Assembly (NCBI RefSeq): GCF_004000845.1
Contig: NZ_BIMA01000068.1
Location: 1 to 36,752 of the forward strand
DNA: 36,752 nucleotides
Reading direction: 5' to 3'
Source of the DNA: Paenibacillus koleovorans NBRC 103111
GTDB lineage: Bacteria > Bacillota > Bacilli > Paenibacillales > NBRC-103111
In this document: positions 1 to 9,600 of the stretch, piece after piece
Layout of the letters: each line of letters opens with the position of its first letter
How positions within the stretch are numbered: position 1 is the stretch's first letter
The notes under the pieces: model-generated
What the model was told of the DNA's origin: nothing
Database searches by the model: none
What the model saw: only the letters and a program-made list of their open reading frames with translations
Position numbers and translations under genes: made by a program

Positions 1-155
1 GTGAGAGTCTAAGGGTTAACATAAGCCCAATCCTGCAATTTGAATATATTACCAGATCACCATCAGAATACCGCACGTTTGTTCCTGTGTAAACAAATTC
101 CTTTTATACCTTATTATCAAGAGCCACAATTGCAGTTGCCTAGCAATGAAAAATG

Positions 156-185
156 TTGTCAAGGTTTAATGACAAATGATATTTT
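156..185 (+). promoter_or_regulatory. candidate sigma-A-type promoter for the serine hydrolase gene
   Basis: A TTGTCA hexamer at 156-161 is followed, 17-18 nt later, by an AT-rich ATATTT/TATTTT at 179-185. It lies about 70 nt before the start of the downstream gene, in an AT-rich leader. The match to TTGACA/TATAAT is only moderate, so this is a suggestion. Confidence 0.3.
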
Positions 186-256
186 AGTAGAAACTGGATG
201 TTTTACAGTGTCCGATTATTGGACGCTACTTATCCTGGAGAGAGGTGATTTTTTTC

Positions 257-1411
257 ATGAAATTTAAATACGGCCTCCCTGGAGAGGTTGGCATGTCCTC
301 AAGTCGGATCGCCAACCTAGAAAAATTGCAGAAAGAGTGGGTAAATCAGGGTGTTTCCCCCATTATCGTTTCTCTGATTGCTAGACGTGGAGTCATCGTA
401 AGCCACAATTTTTATGTGAATCCAGAGTATGAGCGGAATTACGGACCGGTAGATTTAAACACCATCTTCCCGTTAGCTTCCATTTCGAAATCGGTTACGG
501 CCTCAGCCATCATGCTGCTGGTAGAGGAGGGCAAGGTCGCTGTGAATGTGCCGGTTCAGGATTATATACCGGAATTTGTCGGTGAACACAAGGAAAAGGT
601 GCTGATTCATCACTTGATGACTCACACCTCCGGCATTGCCGAGGATTACATATGGAATGCGATGAATAAAGGAGAAGCTCCGTCTGATCGATCGCAGTGC
701 CCTAATAATCAGCATCCTGAAGTGTTCAAGTACTTAACGGCTGGATACGAAGCGCCTCTGTCCTTTTTGCCCGGCAAGGAAATGAGGTATTGTGGATTCG
801 CTTTTACACTGCTGACCGAAGTCATTAGGCGAGTCACTGGACAATCTTTCCCTGATTTTGTAGAAGAGCGTCTTTTTAATCCGCTTGGTATGGTAGACTC
901 ACATTTCTTGCTTCCTGAAAGTAAGTACTCCAGGGTAGCACAGCATCCGCCGAATGCTCCGTTCCCGGATTTCGCTCATTACGATCAGATTTCTATTCCA
1001 TGGGGAGGAAGCGGGCTATGTTCTACCGTTATGGACATGGCGGTGTTCGCCCAGACTTTTTTAAATGGAGGCTCCTATAATGATCAACGACTATGGAGCA
1101 AGCTCAGTGTAGAGAAGATGACCTCAAACCAAATTCCGGGGGTGTCTTCAAGAATAGGCGATGAATTTTTCAGAGAAGCGTGCTGGGGACTAGCGTGGAA
1201 TGTAAGTGGGAGCAAACAAGATTACACAGGTACGCTGCGATCGGAAAAAACATTCTCGAACTCCGGCAGAGGGAACACTCTGATTATGGTTGACCCTGTG
1301 AATGAAATGGTAATCTTGAACTTCCAAATAACGATGAAAAGGGTAAATAATCGGCCGTATCATTATTTCGAATATTTCAGCGACGCTGCACTATCGTGTA
1401 TGGAGGACTAG
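257..1411 (+). CDS. serine beta-lactamase-like hydrolase (penicillin-binding-protein fold)
   Basis: A 384-residue member of the class C beta-lactamase/esterase superfamily (Beta-lactamase Pfam family). Family hallmarks are visible: the nucleophile motif S75-I-S-K78, the conserved LMTHTSG segment near residues 120-126, a Tyr in RYCG near residue 178 at the position of the family's YxN motif, and NSGRGN near the C-terminus in place of KTG. No signal peptide is seen, so it is probably cytosolic. Such stand-alone proteins are usually esterases, D-amino-peptidases or of unknown substrate rather than resistance enzymes. The start is ATG 257, because a GGAGAGAGGTG ribosome binding site (237-247) sits just upstream; a GTG at 245 lies inside that site. 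The leader is AT-rich compared with the rest of the window. Exact substrate unknown. Confidence 0.88.
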   Translation: MKFKYGLPGEVGMSSSRIANLEKLQKEWVNQGVSPIIVSLIARRGVIVSHNFYVNPEYERNYGPVDLNTIFPLASISKSVTASAIMLLVEEGKVAVNVPVQDYIPEFVGEHKEKVLIHHLMTHTSGIAEDYIWNAMNKGEAPSDRSQCPNNQHPEVFKYLTAGYEAPLSFLPGKEMRYCGFAFTLLTEVIRRVTGQSFPDFVEERLFNPLGMVDSHFLLPESKYSRVAQHPPNAPFPDFAHYDQISIPWGGSGLCSTVMDMAVFAQTFLNGGSYNDQRLWSKLSVEKMTSNQIPGVSSRIGDEFFREACWGLAWNVSGSKQDYTGTLRSEKTFSNSGRGNTLIMVDPVNEMVILNFQITMKRVNNRPYHYFEYFSDAALSCMED

Positions 1412-1499
1412 GGTTGAGACGAAAATTCTGGTTTTACACCTCTTCTATAAAAAATGGGCATTGCATAGACTGATAAACGTCGGCAAATGACCAATACTT

Positions 1500-1790
1500 A
1501 TGGAAACGGGTGAACGGCTTTTGGATAACATGAAAGCAAAGGCTTTGTGGTTTATGAACAGTGAAATTGAACGTACTCTTCTCCATCTGGAGGAGGGAAT
1601 GATAAGTAAAGATCAAGCGATTGGCAGCCTCCACACGATTTTTCGAATCGCATCCGAGATCAGAAACGATGAATACATGCAGCTGATCAGTAAAATCACC
1701 GCTCATATTCGCAAAGTGCCTAACTATTTTCAGCTTCTGAAAGAGTTCCAATCCCGACTTCGTACGGAGCTTCAAGCGACCGCTTTATAA
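1500..1790 (+). CDS. small hypothetical protein, predicted helical
   Basis: A 96-residue frame closed by a strong terminator 25 nt after its stop. The translation is rich in Leu, Ile, Glu and Lys, has no signal peptide or membrane segment, and looks like a small all-helical cytosolic protein. I do not recognise the family. The start is uncertain: ATG 1500 has no good ribosome binding site, and ATG 1530 follows a weak GGTGAACGG. The neighbouring terminator and the clean protein-like composition favour a real gene. It follows the serine hydrolase by 88 nt in the same direction and could be read from the same transcript. Confidence 0.6.
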   Translation: METGERLLDNMKAKALWFMNSEIERTLLHLEEGMISKDQAIGSLHTIFRIASEIRNDEYMQLISKITAHIRKVPNYFQLLKEFQSRLRTELQATAL

Positions 1791-1814
1791 GCGGATATTT
1801 TTTCGATTTCATGT

Positions 1815-1842
1815 AACAGGCTGCCAATTACGGCAGCCTGTT
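1815..1842. terminator. intrinsic terminator between convergent genes
   Basis: A perfect 11-bp stem (AACAGGCTGCC at 1815-1825 with GGCAGCCTGTT at 1832-1842) and a 6-nt loop, followed on the plus strand by a T/C-rich stretch. It lies between the stop of the plus-strand small gene (1790) and that of the minus-strand DUF2167 gene (1866), so it may serve both. Confidence 0.75.
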
Positions 1843-1865
1843 GTCCTTCTATCTCTACTACACTA

Positions 1866-2786
1866 TTATACCGTGGTTTCCTGAATGGCAGCCTCCGCTT
1901 TCTTCCGCGCCAATCTCCCCTTCAACCATTTCCAGCCCCCGCCGAAGATGGCCAGGACAACGATCCAGAACTTTTTGAAAAGCAGAAGGATGACGGCGAG
2001 CAACCCTGCTTTTTTGGCCACAGCGAGTCCGGCTCCGCCCAGAATCAAAGCAGTGAGACCATATTGCGAGACTTTGTCCGTAGAGGAATTAAAATCTTCA
2101 TAGCGCTGGCCTGGCTTTTGCGTAATTTTGGGTAAGATTTCACGGGCTACGACTTGCTGATCATGACTGCGGTTAGCCGGATCCGTAACCAGGATGGCTG
2201 AAATATACCCGGTTCGGGTCAGGATTCGTTCGTCATAATTGACCAGCTCCACGCCGGACTGCTTCTCTCGTGCTGCAAGCGACCAAGCCAGACTATGGAG
2301 CGATTCATCATAAAACGGCTTGACGTCCCAGCCCGTAATCTCTAGCTGCCGATCCGCCGACAAGCGGGCATTCTGTTTCTCGGTCCCCTTCCGATAGCTG
2401 TCCAGAAGCGCGTTGGCATCTATCTTCGCTTTCTCATCATCCTTAATATGACCGGATTCGGTATATTCCAAGTAAAGCGCCCAGTTCTGATTCGAATCAA
2501 CCGGATATACGCTGCCGATCTCGTTTCCAAATGGAATATCCCCGAATGATTTCATAATGGTTTTGGTGTCTTCCCCATTCAGGAATACAAAATTTTCGCC
2601 CAGCTCAAGCGTACTGGTCAAGCCCAGCTCGACAACAACTCCGCCTTTGATCCAGTTCACCTGGGGCAGGGTGGACGCAGGGGGATCTGCTGCAATTGCA
2701 CTCCACGGGAAGACGAATAGCATGAGAGCGATTAGAATGAATACTCTTTTTAAAACTTCGGCGGCAATGCGTGGTTCACCTTTCAA
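1866..2786 (-). CDS. DUF2167-type membrane-anchored protein
   Basis: A 306-residue protein. A hydrophobic N-terminal segment ending in an AIAA-type cleavage site (about residues 14-33) indicates a signal peptide. A central exported domain matches my recollection of DUF2167 (INWIKGG-like start, LGENFVFLNG, the FGDIPFG segment, ALYLEY, SLAWSLAAREKQ). The C-terminus has a Gly/Ala/Leu-rich membrane region (about residues 243-286) and a positively charged tail. The biochemical role of this family is unknown to me. The start is TTG 2786, because a GGGAGGAC ribosome binding site lies about 7 nt upstream and no better ATG exists. It is transcribed divergently from the PEP/pyruvate-binding gene, with 239 nt between the starts. 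Confidence 0.82.
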   Translation of the reverse strand: MKGEPRIAAEVLKRVFILIALMLFVFPWSAIAADPPASTLPQVNWIKGGVVVELGLTSTLELGENFVFLNGEDTKTIMKSFGDIPFGNEIGSVYPVDSNQNWALYLEYTESGHIKDDEKAKIDANALLDSYRKGTEKQNARLSADRQLEITGWDVKPFYDESLHSLAWSLAAREKQSGVELVNYDERILTRTGYISAILVTDPANRSHDQQVVAREILPKITQKPGQRYEDFNSSTDKVSQYGLTALILGGAGLAVAKKAGLLAVILLLFKKFWIVVLAIFGGGWKWLKGRLARKKAEAAIQETTV

Positions 2787-3010
2787 GTGGCGTCCTCCCT
2801 AGTATTAGGCATCTATAGCCTATAGCGAAATAGTCATGCATCACCAGATTACCACATTCTGCCTGTACATGTAATATATTCTAAGATTTTTTTTGCGCAT
2901 GAGATAATCCGGGGAGATAAGCTTTTATAGCAGAATAGGACGGGACGATAAGGGAAATATGATAGAATAGGGTTCATGCTGAAGCGGTGGTAATTCGTTT
3001 GTGATGAATG

Positions 3011-3018
3011 AGGGAGGA
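3011..3018 (+). promoter_or_regulatory. ribosome binding site that fixes a TTG start
   Basis: AGGGAGGA at 3011-3018 is a near-perfect anti-16S match. It lies 7 nt before TTG 3026. The ATG at 3008 directly abuts this site and so has no ribosome binding site of its own. The downstream gene therefore most likely starts at TTG 3026. Confidence 0.8.
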
Positions 3019-3025
3019 CTTCTTT

Positions 3026-5584
3026 TTGAATAGTCTGGAAAAGGTTAGTACGGGGTTAAGAGAGTTTGATCAAGCAATCGACCACCTTCGGATAGGCGAC
3101 AATGTGGTGTGGCAGGTGGACTCGGTATCGGGATACCGGATTATGGTCGACCCCTACGTGAGTCAAGCGAGGCTGGATGGGAGAAAGCTGATTTATGTAC
3201 GGTTTGGCAACCATCCGCCGATTCTGGAGCACAGCGACGATATTCTTGTTTATCGCTTGAGTGCAGAGCATGGCTTCGAGAGCTTTGCGATGGAATTGAA
3301 CAGTCTGGTTCGGGAAGAGGGCAGAGGCGCATTCTATGTGTTCGACTGTCTGACCGACTTGTTGGAATACTGGCACTCCGATTTGATGATCGGCAATTTT
3401 TTTAAGGTGATGTGCCCCTTCTTATATGAGATGGACACGATAGCGTATTTTGCGGTGATCCGAAATGTGCATACCTATAGTACGATTTCATCGATCCGGG
3501 AAACGACTCAAGTGTTGTTGGACCTCTATCAAGTCAACCACAATTACTACATTCATCCCTTGAAAGTGTGGGAGCGACATTCTCCGAAGATGTACTTCCC
3601 GCATCTCATCCAAGGACAGGAGGCTGTGGCCATCACGGCCAGCGCGGAAGCGACGAAGCTGTTTTCCAGCATCCGCCGGGGGGAGGAAAGGCTCGATTAT
3701 TGGGATGTGCTGTTCAAAAATGCGGAAGAGACGCTTGATTTGGAGCCTGAACAAAAGGAGAGCACCAAGCGGCTGTTAATGTCTATTCTGATCGGCCATG
3801 AATCCAGAATGTTCGAGCTGTGCAACCGGTATTTCACCTTGGCGGACATTCTGAAGATTGCCTCAAGAGAGGTAGGCACCGGCTTTATCGGGGGCAAAAG
3901 TGTCGGGATGCTAATCGCAAGAAAAATACTGGAGCGCGACGGTAACGGGAGGTTCGCCCCCTATATGGAGCCTCATGATTCCTTCTTCATAGGATCCGAC
4001 GTGTTCTACACCTATATCGTTCAGAACGGGTGGTGGAAGCTGCGCACCAAGCAGAGGACCAGCGAAGGTTATTTCAAGTATGCGCCTGAGCTCGGAGAGA
4101 AGATGTTGAACGGTAAATTTCCGGCTAATATTAGAGAAAAGTTTATCCAAGTGTTGGAATATTACGGTCAGTCTCCCTTAATCGTACGATCCAGCTCCCT
4201 GCTGGAGGATAATTTCGGGAATGCCTTTGCAGGAAAATACGAGAGTGTATTCTGCGTGAATCAGGGAACGCTGGAGGAGCGCTGTGAAGCCTTCGAGCAA
4301 GCGATCCGGATCGTCTACGCCAGCACGATGAGCGAGGAGGCCATTGCCTATCGCATGAATCGTGGGCTTTCGGAGAAGGATGAGCAGATGGCCATCCTCG
4401 TCCAACGCGTTTCGGGGGACCATTATAACCAGCTCTTTTTCCCTCATCTCGCCGGGGTAGGCAACTCCTCGAATCTGTACGTATGGAACAAGAAAATTAA
4501 TATGGATGCCGGGATGCTACGTATGGTGTTCGGCCTGGGCACCAGGGCGGTGGATCGGACCGTCGGCGATTATGCCCGGATCGTGAGCCTGGATGATCCT
4601 TCGCGGTTGCCGCTGATGAACGTGGAAGATTATAAGAAGTTCTCTCAGCATTATGTAGATGTTCTGTCGCTCAAGGAAAATAAACTGACCTCCCTCAGCT
4701 CGGATGAAATAATGCACCAGGATCTAAAGGTCAACAAAGGGTTGTTCGCTTCGATAGACTATCAGACGGAGGAGCGGATGAAACAGCTTGGGATCACAGG
4801 GAGAAGCACGCCATACATTGTTGACTTTCAACAGTTGCTCGGGAGGACGGAATTCCCTGCCCTGATGCGGGACATGCTGTCTCTGCTGTCCAAGGTGTAC
4901 GAGTATCCTGTGGATATCGAATTTACTGCGAATTTCACGGGAGACAACTCCTTTACCATAAACCTGGTGCAGTGCCGGCCGCTGCAAACGCGAGGGTTAG
5001 GCAAATCGGTCGAATTCCCGCAGCTATCGGATGTTCAGGATTGCTTCTTCTCTTCAAATGGCGATTTCATTGGGGGAAATGTGCGGCTGCCGATTGATTA
5101 TGTCGTATTGGTCCGTGCCAAGCCTTACTTGGAGCGGGGCGAGCAAGGGAAATACGCGGTAGCCAGGCAGGTGGGCAAGATCAATAGCGCGCTGAAGGGG
5201 AGAAATGCGATGCTCGTCGGCCCTGGCCGATGGGGAACCTCCACTCCGTCGCTTGGCGTACCTGTACATTTCGCGGAGCTCAGCAACATGTCGGTGATCT
5301 GCGAGGTAGCCTCGTCTGAGGGTGGTATGGCGCCTGAATTGTCTTACGGCAGCCACTTCTTTCAGGATTTGGTGGAGACGGGTATTTTTTATGCGGCTAT
5401 TTTCTCAGGACGGAAGGATGTGGTTTATAATCCGGAAGTCATCTTGGAACGCGAGAACTTGTTAGCATCCCTTCTGCCTGGAAGTGGTGAACCCTTCACC
5501 GACGTGATCCATGTCGCCGCCACGGATGGGATGGAAGTGTTCTCGGATATCGTCACACAGCGGCTGATCTGTATTCCTGGGTGA
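3026..5584 (+). CDS. PEP/pyruvate-binding (PPDK_N) protein with degenerate KaiC-like N-terminal domain
   Basis: An 852-residue cytosolic protein. Residues about 1-220 resemble the KaiC/GvpD RecA-like fold (FYVFDCLTDLLEYW resembles a Walker B strand), but no P-loop GxxxxGK[ST] is present; a WQVDSVSGY segment stands where it would be expected. Residues about 285-660 form a PPDK_N ATP-grasp domain: GGKSVGM at about 289, VRSSSLLED at about 387, and a VQCRPLQTRG end. Near residue 732 a GPGRWGTSTPSLG motif begins the C-terminal module. That module typifies PEP/pyruvate-binding proteins lacking both the phosphohistidine swivel domain and the PEP-binding barrel of PEP synthase and PPDK, and neither is seen here. 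It is therefore not a complete PEP synthase; a phosphotransfer or regulatory role is inferred. It stands alone with its own terminator. Confidence 0.82.
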   Translation: MNSLEKVSTGLREFDQAIDHLRIGDNVVWQVDSVSGYRIMVDPYVSQARLDGRKLIYVRFGNHPPILEHSDDILVYRLSAEHGFESFAMELNSLVREEGRGAFYVFDCLTDLLEYWHSDLMIGNFFKVMCPFLYEMDTIAYFAVIRNVHTYSTISSIRETTQVLLDLYQVNHNYYIHPLKVWERHSPKMYFPHLIQGQEAVAITASAEATKLFSSIRRGEERLDYWDVLFKNAEETLDLEPEQKESTKRLLMSILIGHESRMFELCNRYFTLADILKIASREVGTGFIGGKSVGMLIARKILERDGNGRFAPYMEPHDSFFIGSDVFYTYIVQNGWWKLRTKQRTSEGYFKYAPELGEKMLNGKFPANIREKFIQVLEYYGQSPLIVRSSSLLEDNFGNAFAGKYESVFCVNQGTLEERCEAFEQAIRIVYASTMSEEAIAYRMNRGLSEKDEQMAILVQRVSGDHYNQLFFPHLAGVGNSSNLYVWNKKINMDAGMLRMVFGLGTRAVDRTVGDYARIVSLDDPSRLPLMNVEDYKKFSQHYVDVLSLKENKLTSLSSDEIMHQDLKVNKGLFASIDYQTEERMKQLGITGRSTPYIVDFQQLLGRTEFPALMRDMLSLLSKVYEYPVDIEFTANFTGDNSFTINLVQCRPLQTRGLGKSVEFPQLSDVQDCFFSSNGDFIGGNVRLPIDYVVLVRAKPYLERGEQGKYAVARQVGKINSALKGRNAMLVGPGRWGTSTPSLGVPVHFAELSNMSVICEVASSEGGMAPELSYGSHFFQDLVETGIFYAAIFSGRKDVVYNPEVILERENLLASLLPGSGEPFTDVIHVAATDGMEVFSDIVTQRLICIPG

Positions 5585-5592
5585 ACAAGAAG

Positions 5593-5633
5593 AGCAACCC
5601 CCGCGGTTTGGGCCGTTGGGGGTTGCTTTTTTT
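5593..5633 (+). terminator. strong Rho-independent terminator
   Basis: A perfect 10-bp stem AGCAACCCCC (5593-5602) with GGGGGTTGCT (5618-5627), followed by a seven-T run ending at 5633. It lies 9 nt after the stop of the PEP/pyruvate-binding gene. Confidence 0.93.
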
Positions 5634-5671
5634 GCATGTTATAGTCTCGTCGCCCCGCCGCCGGCAGGTTT

Positions 5672-5852
5672 AGCGGACAGGAGATTCGTTATTGTGCTGC
5701 TTTCAGCGTTTTTGGACTTTTGGCGGACACACGAGCCCTTATTTGACTTCCCGAATGCTCAGATAGCCGGTTTTCAGCTAAATAAGGGCTTCTGTGGCCG
5801 CCAAACTAGCGAAACGCAACTTTTGTCACAAATAAGGGCTTCTGTGGCCGCA
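5672..5852. repeat. nested palindromic intergenic element, copy A
   Basis: Four arms of about 24 bp in a mirror arrangement: two in one orientation (5673-5695, degenerate; 5722-5745) and two inverted (5780-5802; 5829-5851). The arm consensus is GCGGMCACASRAGCCCTTATTTG. The inner pair matches at about 20 of 23 positions around a 35-nt loop. The sequence between outer and inner arms also partly pairs, for example the GCGTTT and TTTGGCGG blocks. The whole unit can therefore fold as one long imperfect hairpin. A second copy lies at 35902-36092. No coding function is seen; a dispersed palindrome or MITE-like family is inferred. Confidence 0.75.
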
Positions 5853-5910
5853 AAAAAATTGAAGGTTGCCCGCACTCCCCGTAAAACAGCACTCCCGATG
5901 GTCACCGCTT

Positions 5911-6125
5911 TCCCAGTAGCTCTCACAGTCCCGCAGTCTCACAGTCCCGCAGTCCCGCAGTCCCACAGTCCCGTAATCCCGCAGTCTCACAGTCCAGTAA
6001 TCCCGCAATCCCGCAGTCCCGCAGTCCCCAGTCCAGCAGTCCCAGTAGCTCTCACAGTCCCGCAATCCCGCAGTCTCACAGTCCCGTAATCCCGCAGTCC
6101 CGCAGTCCCGCAATCCCGCTATCCC
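5911..6125. repeat. 8-bp satellite (CAGTCCCG-type)
   Basis: About 25 imperfect tandem octamers, mainly CAGTCCCG, CAGTCTCA, CAATCCCG and TAATCCCG. A larger duplication overlies this: a 25-bp block starting TCCCAGTAGCTCTCAC occurs at 5911-5935 and again, identically, at 6040-6064, 129 bp apart. Because 8 is not a multiple of 3, any reading frame through the array gives an 8-residue repeat. The apparent proteins here (HSPAVPQS or GLRDCGTA types) are products of the repeat. The array grades into C-rich decayed sequence at 6126-6235. Confidence 0.85.
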
Positions 6126-6235
6126 GACGGTTCCCTCAACCCAAGCGGTCCCCCTGGTCCGGCGGTTGCCCTTGTTGTCCCGGCAGTCGCCCGGTGCCAC
6201 CCCCGCTCCCCTGCGGTCCCCCACCCGCATCCCCC

Positions 6236-6391
6236 CTACAGCAAAGTCACAATATCCTTCTCCAACTTCTCCGGCGTGATCGTCGGCGCATAGCGCCGGA
6301 TGACCTGCCCTTCCCGATCGACGAGGAATTTCGTGAAATTCCACTTCACGCTGCGTATCCCGAGGAATCCCGGCTTAGCGTGTGTCAGAAT
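6236..6391 (-). pseudogene. 3' remnant of a glutathione peroxidase gene
   Basis: About 50 codons encode an unmistakable glutathione peroxidase C-terminus, including AKPGFLGIRSVKWNFTKF followed by LVDREGQVIRRYAPT and a PEKLEKDI tail, ending in a proper stop. A full GPx is about 160 residues; the N-terminal two thirds, with the redox-active Cys/Gln block, are missing. The frame stays open upstream to 6454 but is no longer recognisable as GPx, and no sensible start was found. It lies next to the 8-bp satellite, whose growth or recombination may have accompanied the deletion (inferred). Confidence 0.8.
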
Positions 6392-6690
6392 GCCTCCTAA
6401 ATGAGATCCCTTGATGCTGTCCGTCAGGGGATCTTTTCCTACTTTATAGTTCAACAGGGATTTCGAGCAATCCTCTCCGATCGGCTCTTCAACGCGATTA
6501 ACCGCTCTGATATTAAGAATGGCACCAAAATTTTAAGCATGGAACATATACGGGCACATGGCTGCATCCTTAAGATGGAAGCGTATCCAAGGCAAGTAAT
6601 ACCCATATCAAAGGAGAGGATGTTTTTGAGCTGATCGGTTTTTACGAAACAACCCCAACCAATTCCATATCCGAAAGGAGTCACAAAAGA
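6392..6690. other. intergenic leader of the SLH lyase gene
   Basis: Contains degenerate sequence upstream of the GPx remnant and the 5' leader of the lyase gene. Apart from the AAAGGAGTC ribosome binding site (about 6674-6682), I could not identify a convincing promoter, hairpin or riboswitch. The short open frames here look non-coding. Confidence 0.4.
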
Positions 6691-9600
6691 ATGAGCTTGA
6701 AGTGGTTAACTAAGAATGTGGCAATGCTTTTAACTTGTATCATGGTGCTCAGCCTCCTGCCCCCTCCTCCCCCGATTCAAGCGGAGGTTGCGGCCCTTTC
6801 CAAATTGGAGGCCAAGCTAACAATCAACGATACGATCGTGATCAAATGGACTGCGGATACGACCTGGAAGACGGCCACTGCAGCCGTATACGCGGCGGAT
6901 TCTGCGATTGACTCGACAACCATCGGTCAGGCCACCCTTGTAGCGGCGAACCAGCCGGCCAGCGGGACTTACACGGTCGATCTGAAGGTCAATCCCCAGC
7001 TGCAGAAGAACTATTTTGCGATTCAGATGACGGACGGCTCGCGTTCTGCTGTGATCGGCGTGGAGCTATACTCCTTCCTCCCTCGAATTAAGCCGGGACT
7101 GTTGAATTTGCAGCATCCGCATCTGTTCACCACGGCAGAGGAGATAGAGACGCTCAAGGGGCTTATACAGACCGATCAATGGTATAAAAATACGCTAGGT
7201 GCGATGCTCGCCCAAGGCGAGACGGACATGCTCAACTACGGCACCATGACGGTCGTCCCTGCCAAGAATAACGACAAGCACCGCTACGCGTTCGAAGCGT
7301 CCAGGAACTTGGCCAACCTATACGCCTTGACCGGCGATTCGTATTATGCGGAAGGCTCCAAGAACATCCTGTTGCGCTATGCCGACTACTATGCCACCGG
7401 CGCAGACGCATACATTTACAACCAGAAGAAGGACGACGGCAATGCGGTTTTCGCTTTCACATGGGCGTACGATATTCTCTATAACAGTCCTGTGCTGACC
7501 GCAGACGATCGGGAAAAGATCGAAAACGGGCTATTCCGCAAAATGGCCGAGCAGCTTCGCAAGCTGTTCCGATACCCGATGGCGAACCAGGGTTACACGA
7601 ACTGGGCCGTCGCAACGATCGGCCTCCTGCTCCATGAACAAGAATTTATCGATTACGCCTTCGATGATCCTGGATTCGGGCTCAAATACAACATGATTAA
7701 CGGATTCCTCGACGACGGCTTATGGTGGGAGGAAACCATCAGTTACCATGAGGTTCGGCTAGAGGCGTTTATTTGGCTTGCGGAAGCGGCGAGACGGAGC
7801 AATTACGATCTGTACGGGCTCGCTATGTCCGGAGCGCGCAATCCCGATCAGCCGTATCCTTATCCGGGACGGAGCATGTACTCGGAGAATAAGAGCATTA
7901 AGGATCTGCTGGACGTGCCGATCTATTACATGTTCCCGAATATGTATCGTCCGGCATTCGGAGACTCCGACAAGAACGGCTTACAGCCCTCGTACGTGTA
8001 CGAAGCGGCTTACAACCAGTATAAGGATCCCAAGTATGCATGGGTTATCTCGCAATATTTTGGGCCATCCCGTAATTTTACCGGCACCCCCGCTCTCCCT
8101 TTCACGATGTTCTGGGCGAAGCCGACGGTAGAAGAATACGAGTTTACGATCGGCAACGGGTATTTTAACAAACTGGGTTACAACAAACTCGGCAGCACCG
8201 TACTCATGGACTCAGGTCAGACGATTCTGCGTTCGGAAGGCGATCAGCACAATTCGAATAATCTCGCCTTCAAATGGGATAACCTGGGCACCCCCGGACA
8301 TACGCACGCCGACAAATTAAATATCATTTTATTCGGACTGGGCAAGGAAATTCTTGTCGATCAGGGCCGCTTCACTTATGGCACGGCACAGCACAAGGAA
8401 TACGCGAGGCACACGATCGCCCACAATACCCTGGTTGTGGATCAACGTTCGATGGCGCCGCAGAAAAACACAAATGTGGAGTTTCAAGGAGATCCGGAAG
8501 GCACCACGACCGCCGGTTATTTGAACGCGCTTTCCGTCGGGCCATTGTTCAAGGTTGCTCAAGGCGGGAATGACAGGGCTTATGAGGATCTGGGCGTTAA
8601 GCTAAATCGTACGGTGATGGAGATAGACGATTATGTGGTCGACGTGTTCCGCGCCAAAAGCGACGGTACCCACAGCTATGACTATCCGCTAACGATCAAC
8701 GGCTTCATGGAGAGCACCACGATCCCATTGGTGGCGGAATCGCAGGCCGACAAGAGACTGGGCACTACGATGGGCTACAAGTATATTAATAATTTGAGCC
8801 GCGCTTCGACTAGCGACCTCTGGCAATCGGATTGGACTCTGGGGGTAAAAGGCCGTTTCCGTACGACCATGCTGGGAGAAGCGGACACGGAGATTATTAA
8901 AGGGACCGGCACAAACCGGAGCGGTGTTTTCGACAATCAATTGATCATCGCACGCCGCAATGGACAGCAGAATTCAACCTTTTTCAACGTGATGGAGCCG
9001 TATCGGGAAGCGAGCGAGTTGCGTACGATCACAAGCTTGCCGGTAACGGGCGAGCAAGCCTATGATGTGCGTGCCGCCCAGATTGTGACGCCTAACAAGT
9101 CTGCGACCGATGTGGTCATGACAGGAACTACCGGTGTGCAGAAGACTGCCGGAGGCCTGAACAGCGATGGAAACGTGTCCTTCATGCGGAAGGTTGCGGG
9201 CGAAGAAACGGTGGTGGCTGTTGTCAATGGCAAAAGTGCTTCCGGCCAAACGCTGGGGTTGAATTTGACTAACGCAGCAACGGCCCAGTTGTCCAAAGTG
9301 GCTGCAGATGCTTACCGCTTGGACTTCGACGGCACCCTGTCGACACCGGTTTCGCTTAACGGAATGCCGGCGGATTCTCTCGTGTTCGAGCTGGCGTTGA
9401 AGGATACGAACGAGCTGACGCCGGTAACGCATACGGTTGTGAACGGGGCCGTCAGCTTCACCGCCGATCCTAATCGTACTTATGTGATTGCTAAAGCTAG
9501 CGGTCTTGCCTCCTTACCGGAGCCGACCAAGCTGAAGATGGGCATTGAGACGGATGATTCCACAATCGGCCAAGTTAAAGTCGTTGAAGTCGATCGCGAC

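Noticed and set aside
40-267. 75-codon frame at the left edge
   Set aside because: Overlaps the ribosome binding site and start of the serine hydrolase gene, begins with a poor TTG start, and lacks protein-like features; the region looks like a promoter leader.
5911-6125. CRISPR array
   Set aside because: Repeat unit is 8 bp, tandem without unique spacers, and no cas genes are nearby.
5616-6344. Proline/serine- or GLRDCGTA-repeat proteins on either strand
   Set aside because: The repeats follow directly from the 8-bp satellite read in any frame; no start signals or domains.
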